A stretch of 64,000 bases of DNA, from contig HG738140.1 of NCBI GenBank assembly GCA_000499405.2, positions 1,238,188 to 1,302,187 of the forward strand, read 5' to 3'. The DNA comes from Onchocerca volvulus. Its lineage: Eukaryota; Nematoda; Chromadorea; Rhabditida; Onchocercidae. Within the stretch, counting starts at the first letter, position 1. The number at the start of each line of letters is the position of its first letter. The notes below the pieces were generated by a model that saw only the letters and a list, made by a program, of their open reading frames with translations, was not told the origin of the DNA and searched no databases. Shown piece after piece: positions 39,836 to 54,084 of the stretch. Both the position numbers and the translations under genes were made by a program.

Positions 39836-42800
39836 AATAAAATAATAAATACAATAAAAGGAAATAATAAAAAAGTAAAAAAAAAAAGTATACAATAAAA
39901 GAAAATATAATGTCATATAAATACGAATCGATTAACAAAACAAAATTCTAAACTAATTATGAAAATGCTTTTTTCTTTTTTTAAAAATAAAAAATAAAAT
40001 AAAAGTTTTTGAAAGATTACATTTTTACGAAATGCACATTAATTATTTTATCATTTCCGTTTATAACGAAAATAAATCATTATGCTCAAAAAATTATCTA
40101 TTATTTCTTCTGCTCCATGGATGCTTTTTTTTTTGGTTTCAATTTATTAAATTAAATTTAAGTAATTTTTTAGCTTTCATTCAGTAATTTTTTCTTCTAT
40201 TTTCTTTCATTTTATGATTTTGACAATGAAGAATGTCATTTCCCAGATTCACCTCTACTGCTATCGCTGTTTCTTTCCGATGGTGACAAAATTGTGAGAG
40301 TGAATTATGTTTTCAGTTCTCACAGGTTTCTTCAATTTTGTTGTTTCACTTAACTTGGAAACGAATCTCAAATTGGATAATTAAATCTTTATTATGATAA
40401 GCTTGTTAATCTGAACGCGCAATTATTGATTTGATTAACCAAAAAAATGATAAGTTCAAGTTCCAAACTACAAATATAAATGATACTAATCTACCTTAAC
40501 TCTTTTAATGTTCGAATTTCAATTCACTTCAATTATCTTTCTTTTTATGTCCAACACTTGTTTTGTTTTTCTTTTTGTACGTTTTGACATGTCCAAATAT
40601 AAAGTATTTTATACAATATCTAGAATAATTGGTTCCCCTCATGGATATGTTGTAAGTTATAACCAAGATAGACTGTTTTACAGAAAATGTATCTAACAGT
40701 CGTCAATATAATGTCGTACTTCTTAATGAAATCGCTAAAACTCACAGCGATATTTATTAATTTATTACTACAAATCATGGATTGCAATTGTATTATAAAC
40801 ACCTATAGGCGTAAAGTTAACTTTACCAATATAATTTTAATTATGGAAAACCAATATAGAGATATTTGAACGCAGCAAAAACTCCATCACCTTTAGATAT
40901 AAAAATTTTAACATTGGTGATAGCAAAAAAGCAATGGCATTACTTTTTGCCATTACTTTTTCATGAAATGCTCTTCCCTAAATTTTGCTCCTTTGCTGGA
41001 ATTTTTTTATATATGCCTACTTCATTAGCATTTACTACCAATTCTAGCGAATATCTCAAATTATTTTATTAAAAAATTTTTTGAAGCGAAATTCTCTATT
41101 ATAATTTGGTTTGAAAATATTTCAATTGTCAGGAAAAAAAGAAAAAAATGAGCTGAAATGAGCTAAAAAAATGAACTAAAATGAGCTAAAATAAACTGAG
41201 AATCTGTTCTTCCTATTAATAAAGATGGAAAAATTTATCGTAAATCTATTTATTCCTCTCATTTCTATATGACCATTTTAGAGTGATCATTAAGAGATTA
41301 AATTGGTTAACACTGATGTCAATTTATCATTTCTTGATTTTCTTCTCCACTATTTATTGATATTGCCGAAGATAAAATCAAAATTTTCGTTGAAATGATC
41401 AAATTAAATTTTGATTTATCTGATAAGTTGAGAAAAAGCAACTTTTTTTGATCAGTTGCTGTTACCATTATTTTTATTGTTTTCAAATACGGGTTATATC
41501 GTATCAGTTCGATAATTTCATTGATATTTTCAACAATTAAGCTCCTATTATACCTTCTGGTAACTACAATTTGAGCATTAGCTTTCCTTGTTTGATCTTC
41601 ATTATCATTATCAAAAGATTAATTCGTTCCATTTCTTTAGATCTCTACAATTTCACTATTATGCTGCAAAATTAATATGATTGATTCGTACTAAAAAAAA
41701 AAAAAAGCTTAAAATAAATGAATACATTTTTCTGTGCTAAGTAAATAAGGCCAAGGAACCTAAATGTCCTAACATTCTGTTGAATGTTGTCGAATATTTA
41801 ACAGATGATATTATCATCGTTTCTTTTTTTTTATTTTTTTATTTTTTTATACAGAAGCACATTAATTACAATTATCACTGAATTATGATACTGATTACAA
41901 TTACCATTGATATTAATTACAATTATCACCAAAAAATGAAATTCATACTTTTCAATGATCTATCAAAAGAAATAATCATTCCAGTCCTCTTAAAATCATT
42001 ATTTCTATTGGTAGATCATTGAAAAATATTAGTTTCCATAGCTATTACTAAAGAGAAAACATAGAAATAATAAAAGTTCGTAATCAATAAGATCGATTGT
42101 TAATAAATCAATAAGATCAATTATTAATACATATCTGATTTAGATTCAACATTATATCGATCTTAAAATTAAAATTTTGCAATGAATTCACGCTTAACCA
42201 CAAAATAATCGGCATTAATAAAAAGCTTTCATCGACAAAACAATCATCTAATGTTGTAAATCAAATTTTATTTTCATTTATAGTATTTTTGAAAATAATT
42301 CTAAAACTTAAGTAACCCGGTATTTCAATAATTTCAAACTGATAATTTCGACAATAATAATCACAATATTTTTACACCAAAATTTATACCTTCAATTCAA
42401 GAATATATCTCCGTGCATTTCTCAGACTCGTCTTATCAAATTGATAATTGATATCAAAGGTCTGAGAACTTAGATATTAGATGACAATATTTATTTCTAA
42501 ATATACTTTGTAAATAATTACGGGAAACTTTCAAAAATACCCTTTCCAGTATAACTTGACACGATTTTTTCCTCTTTGCTACACTTTCTTTATTGCCATT
42601 TGTGAAATTTTAAATCCTCGACAATATTTTTCCAGTCCTTTTTTTTTTAGTAAAATAAAAATAATTTTTTAGTAAAAATATAAATTACACTCTCAAGTTC
42701 AATTCATTCGACATTACGATTTTATTTGATTTCATCAATGATTTATCATCAAACGATAGCATGCACAAATGAAACTGCTGGATGATATGCAGTCTTATTT

Positions 42801-43117
42801 ATGCATGCAGTACTGCATGAAGCGAAATTACAGTGCAAAACTTTATGTTCCTTTTTTCATCATTCCCTTCATTCGAAATTCAAATTTGTTGCCAAAAATA
42901 ATTCATTTATTGAAAAAATTTTAAAAAAAAAAAAGTAGCGAACGACAAAAAATGCATAAAATTTATCCTCAAGAAAAATAAGACGCGAAACATCAACAGA
43001 TCATTCATAATCAAAAATTCTCAATATCATCATCAAAATTTAAAAAAAAAAAAAACAATCAAATTTCCAAATCCGGCAAATTGTTCCATAGAAAGATTGA
43101 GAAAACATCAAACTTAC

Positions 43118-43145
43118 GTACTGAGCATTACCATTCTCGAATCTT
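43118..43145 (-). other. Candidate 28-base microexon of the SZRD1-like gene
   Basis: Flanked by a GTTAG acceptor and a GTAAGT donor on the minus strand. If spliced to the donor at 44665 it continues the frame as PYGRFENGNAQY and ends in phase 0. A further acceptor (catgcag) near 42822 would add five residues and a stop. This end is speculative but splice-consistent. Confidence 0.35.
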
Positions 43146-44660
43146 CTAACAATGGAGGAATAATAAAAGAACAGAACCAATCGTTTCTTTGATATAATTT
43201 CACTATTTCTTTCAAATATATTAGAGTAACAACTATACTTCAATTTAAACGAATCATATCTAAGTCATATATAACTATTGCCTACTCTATTATTCAATCT
43301 ATTTCCGAAAAACAGAACAAATCTCTGCATAATATAACAGCATAGAATGATGTTTTAAATCAATCTATCTGTTACAAAATGATTTATATAGTAATCTAAG
43401 TTTCGAGAAATCTAGCATACAGAACATGCTTCTCATAAAATCTATAGTATGGATTGCTTTATTTTTATAAATGTTTTCTTCTGTAGCTTTTAATGTGAAA
43501 TGCAAACTAAACAGCACAGCAGAAAAAGTGTAACTTGATCAGAAAACGTCTCTACCACTGATATTTTTCAATACGAGCAATTATGCATTGTTGTGTTTCT
43601 AATTCTCTATTCGAAAAATTAACAGACGAAAGAGAAATTAATCTGAGATTACAATAGCAAAGTAAGATTTGTTTCAATCATATTTAGTTGTTGTAATCAT
43701 TAAGAATGCTTGCTGCAAGATCAGAAATCAAATCTCTTCATAAATGAGTACAGTGATGCAAATGCAAGCATTGTCTCTTTTGAAAGGAGACAATTCAGCA
43801 CAATTTAACTCGTTAATGATGATGGCCTGAATAAATATACAAAGCAAACAATTTATGTGAACGATATTTCTGTGAAGTATCCCAACCTATGATGAAAATA
43901 AGAAGAGAAAAAAAAAGTTGAAATAGAGCTACAGAAACATCCAACGATGAACTTAAATTCCTCTATCCCAAAACTAGAAGGAACCATCTCTTTTACATAA
44001 GTAATAATACTTACAGACCTATGCTTTTAAAGAAATGGATTTAAATAAAATTTAACTGCTATTTAAAAATGATTAATTCGCGATACTTATTTTATCCTCA
44101 GGATATAGGAAGAGATTTTACATGAGTTGGATAATATCGATGAAAAATCCAACAAATAAAATTGAAAAAAAAAAGGAGAATGAACAACATGCGATTTCGA
44201 AAAAAAAAAAGTCAATAAAATCGATTCGACTGATCGCTGAACGAAAGTGTAAATTGATTCTGTGATAAGAGCTGAGTAGGTGGGCGTCTGAAATTGGAAG
44301 ATTTCAAAATATATTTGCGAATTTGTCAAATTTAAGTCAATATTTCACTACCAATTAAAGAAAATGAGTAAATGAAATTAATAAGCTTTTTTCGAGTCTA
44401 GAAACAAATGATTAAACCCTCTTCTTTTCGTTTTCATAAATAAAAAAGTATAATTTGCAACTGTCACAAAATACAAATAAAAAAGGAATTAACAATGCAG
44501 ACAACAGCACCAAAATTAAATTTGCTATTCTTCAGATTCTTTATAATCTTATTAAATTAAACGCACTGTAGATGTTACTGTGAACATTTTCTTTATAATA
44601 GCTACAAATTCACCTGTTTTTCATCTATTCGGAAAAGCAATATTTCTCGATAGCTATAAC

Positions 44661-47600
44661 TTACCCGTAAGGTACAGGATTTCTTGCAGGATCGCTGAAT
44701 GCTGGATTCATCCCAACTAGATTCTGTCCAAGATTCTGGCCCACATAAGGAGGTGGTGGTGCGGTAGGAGGCGGAATTCTAGAATCGAAATACGGAAGAC
44801 TTTGTAACTGAGTATTCGGCGCATGCTGCATTCCACCTATTGGGAACCTTTGCTGTGAAACTGGAGGTAATGATGGTGTATAGGCACCTGGTGGAGGTGG
44901 TGGTATCCTAAACGGTGGTATACCTGGAAATGTAATTCTGTTGATGATTACATGTTTGGCAATATTTCTTGGAAAAAACAAATAAATAGAAAAACTGATT
45001 TTTTTTAAAATAACTGACAAATTCTGGATTATTAAAGTATCAGTCATTTAGTGCAAATGCATCATCCAGTTACATAATTCCATATAAGCTTTTCGAAGGA
45101 GACTTACAATGCAAACTGTAGCATTATTTCGATATTCATCAAGCTAACAGATATTGTCAAAACAATCATAAAAATTAGTTTACCTAATGGAAGTGGTTGC
45201 TGATATAATGGAGGTCTTGGTGTCCTCATCATGGCCGGTAGTCTTGGTCGCGGATTCGGTGCATGATATGATGGATGGGGCAGTGGCATACCAGCTGGAA
45301 CGCAACTAGATGCACTGCGAACCATCTGCAAAGTTGGATCAAAAGCAACATCTCGTTCCTCATCGAACCTTTGAACACCCCCAAATATTCTTTCGCGTGC
45401 TTGGAGATACGCTGCTTCCCTTTCCTGAAAATACATTAAATAACAGTAATAATTCAGCTGATTAATTAGGAAAAGATGTAAAGGAGCTTCAACCAGATTT
45501 TTAATTCAAATGATTACCACTTTTCTTTTAACCCAATTTCTAATCGTAGCTTTTTTATTAAGCTAGAATAATAAAACAACAATGACACGATGATTCCTTG
45601 AAAGATCTAATTATGAACTATCTCTTAATTTTCCCAAGAAGACAGGACACAATTCTCTGTTCAAAATTTAAGTAAAAAGATCGAATTTTCCTCGAACAAC
45701 AAACATCCTGTTGATATTGGTTTTGATTTTTTTTTTTTTTTTTTTTGTTCAAATTCATTCAAATTTATTTTTCAGTCAAGCAGAGATTTTTTTCAGGAGT
45801 ATTTTAACCGAATCAAATATTCTGAAATACACACAAAAGTCTTAGTTATGTGCAGTCCCATTTTCCAATAACCATCCTTCCTTATATCAATTACCATATT
45901 CGTTGAATTCCTTTAAGTCAGTCAATCAATATATGTAACCACGATTCTGGATCCTTCCATTAGAAAAAACTATTGCTTACATTAAAAGAATATGTCAAAC
46001 CTTTACCTGAAGAGTCATCGTCCTCGCTTTTTCTTCAAGTTTTGCCATATCGTGCTGCGAAGATGACGACTGCATTTCGCAACCTTGTGGACGTTTCAAA
46101 ATTTGGATAGCTGGCTTATCGAAACTATAATAACTATAATTAGATGAACCTTAAGAAGCCAATATGACTTCATAATCTATAAAATGCAATGCAATCAGTA
46201 AATTGTGAAAAGTGGTGACAAAGAATATAATATGATTAATTTTGCAAGCAGTAATTTCTCAGTTATCAATCTTGAACTACTAACTTTGCGCCCTGTTCCT
46301 GCATTTGTTGCGCTGCTTCTCTTGCTCTCCACATCTCTTCTGCTTTTTGCTTTTTTGCTTCAATTTCTTTCTTACGTTCATCGAAAAATTTTTCCGTGGC
46401 CTGTAAAAAATTCATGCTTAAGAAAAATAAACTTGGGAAGACTGAATTTAAATTAAAAAAAAAAAAAAAAGAATAACCAGATATGAATAAATGATGAGAT
46501 CTTTATTCCGGCACACATTCTAACTATGCTAAAGTAATGCTGTTGACATTATACTATGCCTAGCGAAAAGCTCAATGCTATGGTCACCCTTCCCATTTTA
46601 AGCAGAATTTAGGTAAGTAATCCCCTGACGAAATATTCTTTGCATTGACATTCCAGCTTCTCTAGCCTTCAATATTTCACGCTCTTTTTTCCTTATCGCT
46701 CTTATATACTGTTTATTTAGATCCTTTTTTTACCAAGCCGTCTTCTCTGCTCCTGTAAATGATTTGAATCTGAATAAATTTAAGCGTTCCATAAGATCGA
46801 GACGATCATCAGTTTTGAATCTAGTCAGCATAATTAAACTGAATGGTATCCACTCCCATTTTCTAGCTTCAATATATTTTCTGATTGAAGAAGAAATTTT
46901 AGAACTGAATAATCATTAATCTATTTATTATGATTATATGCAAAAAAAGCCTAATCATGGATGTTTCTGCCACAAGTTATATTTAAAGAAAATACTAATT
47001 TCTGTGAATAATGTGAATAAACTATAGCAAAGAAGTCATTCGAAATAACGCTACAAAAATTACCGTGTTAAAATAAATTTCGGGCGGTTCCGGTTCACGA
47101 TCCATTCCCCAGTAATGTGGATGTACATAACCACATGGGTCAACCGCATAAAAATCAAAAAAACGCCAACCCTCATCCCACATTTCTTAGTATAAAAATA
47201 AATTTTCTTCCTTAAGTCTATCCTTATAATCGTTTACCACGATATGTACTTTATTCAAATCATTACCTCGATCATTATACAAATTAATCAATTCCATATG
47301 AGCGATGATCAACTCATCCCTCTTTTTAAGCAATTCCAGCAAATGTTTCGATCCTCTAGTCATTGTTTCGTTTATTATAGAGACTAACACAACAAGATGG
47401 AGTACCCTATCTTATCCAAATTAAATGAGATCAGTCGTAATTTGATCTGATTATTCATGATCGGTGTCTAGAATAATCTTGATCTAATAACCAGGAAATT
47501 TTTTAGAACAGTCGTGATCTAACAATCGGGAAACTTCTGCTCATACCATTTTTCCCCTCTATTTTTTATTCGCTAAACTTGTTTCATACTACTTTTACTC

Positions 47601-48081
47601 ATTTTTTAATGTATTAATACAGTTTTGGATTAGTGATATCCACCATATTAAATTCTAGATTATCATAATAATACGGGCTATATAATTATACATTCTTGCT
47701 TTTGTTCTTAGCCTCAATCTCGACCATCCTTCCTTAAAGTTATATGACTATCTTGTGGAGAACTGGGTTCATGCATTCAATCCCCTAATCACCACCAATA
47801 TAGTTGCAAAAAAAAAAAAATTTACTTAGTCAGTGATACAGATATTGAAACTGATCCAATTAATCTCAAAAATTTAGCGTGAAAAAAAAGAAAAAAACCA
47901 ACAGCTGATTGATACAGTTAAATGGAAATAAAAACTAAAATTGTTTATTCACAGTTCAGTCCAAATAACAACAAATTAAACATTAGTCGAAATGAAAAGT
48001 TGTATTTACCTCATCGCCAGCCTCTTCCCAGCTGTCGGCTACATTTTCGTTTTTCGCACCCCCCTTATGACTATCTGTCAT
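44661..48081 (-). CDS. SZRD1: SZRD1-like SUZ-domain protein with proline-rich tail
   Basis: Five exons (48081-48010, 46400-46285, 46124-46007, 45424-45184, 44923-44661) join in frame to 269 residues. The start carries VADSWEEAGDE, matching the N-terminus of human SZRD1. A charged helical segment (FFDERKKEIEAKKQKAEEMW) follows. The SUZ domain spans about 64-120: PAIQILKRP, then QEREAAYLQARERIFG. SUZ domains bind RNA and occur in mRNA regulators. After residue 140 the protein is proline-rich (IPPPPPG, PPPTAPPPP), much longer than the short SZRD1 tail I remember. The final TAA at 44663-44661 overlaps a perfect gtaagt donor: splicing there into 43145-43118 keeps frame, so the annotated end is one of two possibilities. 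A TTTTTCAG acceptor lies 45 bases before the ATG. Confidence 0.83.
46600..47390 (-). pseudogene. Broken coding remnant in the first SZRD1 intron
   Basis: Three blocks read like protein on the minus strand. About 47361-47187 encodes a charged helix (SKHLLELLKKRDELIIAHME) and ends in TAA. In the same frame, 47183-47065 encodes EMWDEGWRFFDFYAVDPCGY and continues to a good gtaatt donor. After a CAG acceptor near 46890 comes KYIEARKWEWIPF and RLDLMERLNLFRF, then a stop, then NKQYIRAIRKKEREILKARE in the same frame. The junction between the last blocks also shifts the phase. A cryptic intron could bypass the first stop (joining NDR to EMWDEGW), but not the second. I do not recognise the family. Introns seem retained, so this looks like a duplicated gene fragment, not a retrocopy. 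Confidence 0.42.
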
Positions 48082-49263
48082 CGCCCAAACAATCACACAA
48101 ACACTGAATCGCGCCCAAGCTTGAAACTGAAAAACAAATTTCTTAAACCTAAATAATTCAATAGTTCTTACAACCATTTCGAATAGATGATATCTTTGCT
48201 TTATATTATGCTCTATCTGCTGTTTTATAAAAAAAAAAAAAAAATAAAGAGTCTTCTGCATAACTCTAACTTTTGCATCGCAAACAAGTAAATGTTATTT
48301 AGAGACAATTAAATCGGAATAACTGAACTAGTATGTAATATAAAAGAATCAGAAATTTTTTAGAAATACGCATTTATTAGAGAATTATCTGACTTCTAAT
48401 ATTCGGAATCCAATTAATTATAGCAAATACAATAACTAAACATGTGGAGAAACCTATCAAAACACTAAATACCAAATGATCAAGTAACTTCATTAGCTTA
48501 TCCCAGACAATTTTCTTTTCCTCAATAAAATACAAACTTTATGCCTAACTTATTTTATTGGAAGAAATTAGAAAATAACTCTACAACTCAATTCATTTTA
48601 CACTCCACACGATCTTTACTTGCGAAGTCTAACAATCTGTAGGTCACATAATATAAACAGGTTCCTCTCTTCTCAATCATTACATGTCGGTTAATTACCC
48701 TATTGACCAAATATATTTTCCTTGATACCGTACTTGAAATAAGCAAATACTGCGCGTTTGCTGAAGAGTTCCTTCCCTGTTCTGAGACAACTATCATTTT
48801 AAAACGAACTTGAGAGAAAATAAAACTCCAATTTAAAAAATATATATCGGTAACGCGTGCAAAATTGCTTCGCTGAGAATTAATAAAATTTCTGAAAAGA
48901 TTTAAATGAAAAATTTTTATTATCAAGACTATATTCATGTATTAGAAAAAAAAATTTATTTTACAAATGAAGACAATTGATAGCATAAAAATGGTTTCAA
49001 CAATACAAAAACCACTGGAACAAAACAAGTACGGATACTGACTAGCGGATTTTGCATTAGTAAAAGATGGAAAAAGAAAAGAAAATGAGCTAAATTAAAA
49101 CTCCTAAATTATGGTAGATTATTTTTACTTAATTTTTTCCATATCATATTTTTGAGAAAAAAAATCCATATATATCACATAATACTGGAACGTTCCAGCA
49201 TACTCGCATTTTCAAAAATGAAATCCGGGAAAAATTGAGAATCTCACTACAATACAATTTATG
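48082..49263. other. Spacer between rpt-3 and the SZRD1-like gene
   Basis: About 1.2 kb of AT-rich DNA between the rpt-3 stop and the next same-strand start. It holds the presumed upstream sequence of the SZRD1-like gene. A minus-strand frame of 116 codons at 48938-48588 has no recognisable motif or splice context and is not called. Confidence 0.5.
48125..48128 (-). promoter_or_regulatory. Putative spliced-leader acceptor, SZRD1-like gene
   Basis: The minus strand reads gtttttcag with the AG at 48127-48126, so the message would begin at 48125, 44 bases before the ATG. This matches nematode trans-splice acceptors, but a 5' UTR intron would look the same. Confidence 0.4.
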
Positions 49264-52501
<3,238 letters not shown>

Positions 52502-52537
52502 TGTTTCTTCTTTTTTCTCAATTTGATCTTTTCTTTC

Positions 52538-52541
52538 TCTA
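52538..52541 (-). promoter_or_regulatory. Putative spliced-leader acceptor, rpt-3
   Basis: The minus strand reads ttgtttgtag with the AG at 52540-52539, 37 bases before the ATG at 52501. It is consistent with trans-splicing or a leader intron; the sequence does not distinguish them. Confidence 0.35.
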
Positions 52542-54084
52542 CAAACAATAGTTTTATAATAAAAAGCTACCACAAATTGTGACCAGCCACCTCAATTTAC
52601 GTTACTACCATCCATGTATCACTAGTACCATCGCAACCATCATGTGCAACCATTTTGAAACCAATCAACCACGGAACCCGCACCTCCCTGAACAATCATC
52701 TGCAACCATTTTGAAACCAATCAACCACGGAACCTGCACCTCCCTGAACAATCATTTTACCCCAACATATCATACCGTTTATAGAAAATCGCTACGAGAC
52801 TCTGAATTTTAGTAACATTATGTAACGAAGAATTACACGAACCAGTTTTAGGAGGGAATGAAAGTATTCTGTGATGGCTGCTGGTTTATTGGATGTTTGT
52901 TGGCCCTGGGCCTAGACATGAAGTTGGGCCTAGGCCGAAAAAACTCTTAATTCGAGCCTAGGTCTTCTTGGGTATTGCGATCCTCTGTGATAATTATTAG
53001 GTAGGATGAATTTTTCACCAACATATCTGGGTCCTACTTATTCACAAAGTTGTGATCTTAGACCGGATATGATGATTATTAATTTACTGGTATATCTAAA
53101 CCTGAACTTAAGAAGAGTGTTAAGCTTAAACCGAAAATATTTCAGATTTTTATTGGATATTTCAAATTAATTATATAAATGGCTGTTTGAATTATTAATC
53201 GTGAAGTTAAATAATTAAGAAGCCGTGCGATCATTTATGCGGAGCATTTAGTGATGAAAAATAAGTATGAGAAACAAGTAAATGAATATGATACATATTA
53301 TATGGATGATTTCAAGCTATGAAACTGCTGATAATGGTAGGTTGATAAGGATGGAACAATCTACAAGGCCATAACAATGAGATAGGTATAATTTGCAACA
53401 AACTGATAAACAACTATTCAGACATACATGGATACATGAATCAATGTGAAGAAGGTTCGAGATAATCAATTTTCAACAATCACATAGTAGTGATCGATTA
53501 TCAGTTGTCTGCAGATAACTGATCGATCAATGTATCGATACTCCATTATCGACACAGAAAGACGGATCTACCGACAATGCCAAAGAAAAAAATTTTATTA
53601 AAAATAACACTATTTTCTATTTTCTGCTCGTTTTTACTCTTCCCTTTTCTTTTTTATTTTATTTATTGCGTTTTTCTTCAAAATATTTCTGGAAAAATAA
53701 AAGTAAGTGAATGCAAAGCCGTTGTATCCATCTATAGCCAGAGAAAGATATCTTTGTTGGATGCTGAAGTTATACTTATGAGATTTGATATTTAAAATAT
53801 ACCGAACTTTAAGCCGGTTACTCTGAAATAGATTTCTACATTTCTACAAGTGGTCTTTAAGATACATGAATTTAAAAAGTGACGAAGAAAGAATAATAAA
53901 TAGCAAAAATGTAACCCAAATATCAAGTAATTCACTGATGATTGCAAACAATACGAAATAAAGGATATGAAAAGAAAAAAAAACAAAATAAAATTAATTA
54001 TGAAATGAGAACTTATAAATTTATGTACAAAACAAACATATTTAGTTTTGATGCCAGATTTGAAGAAAAGTTCCAGTAACAGAT
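52539..54084. other. Spacer between the nanos-type gene and rpt-3
   Basis: Contains the rpt-3 upstream region with the 56-base duplication and, at 52900-52980, a GC-richer patch with three 'gcctagg'-type motifs. No coding exon found. Confidence 0.45.
52645..52755. repeat. Two tandem copies of a 56-base unit
   Basis: Copies begin at 52645 and 52701 with 'tgcaaccattttgaaaccaa' and end 'cctgaacaatcat'. They differ at one base (cccgcac versus cctgcac), so the duplication is recent. It lies about 110 bases upstream of the putative rpt-3 leader acceptor. Confidence 0.9.

Larger units (their letters stand above)
35447..43117. other. Gene-poor stretch, possible MARCH 5' exons
   Basis: No firmly supported gene. 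On the minus strand a 35-base segment at 39044-39010 has a TTTAG acceptor and a gtaaga donor and would join in phase to the MARCH exon at 35446. A TA microsatellite lies near 36630-36660. Three overlapping plus-strand frames at 40508-41072 have no recognisable product. A segment at 42801-42829 could be a terminal exon of the SZRD1-like gene. Confidence 0.4.

Noticed and set aside
40240..40330. GC-richer minus-strand segment with a possible gtgaat donor
   Set aside because: All three frames hit stops unless trimmed; at most a 5' UTR exon.
40508..41072. Three overlapping plus-strand frames, considered as an organelle or endosymbiont fragment
   Set aside because: No recognisable protein in either strand; frames are broken and composition matches the surroundings. 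A database search could still reveal a decayed transfer.
48588..48938. 116-codon minus-strand frame between rpt-3 and the SZRD1-like gene
   Set aside because: No motif, no start context, no splice junctions; likely chance.
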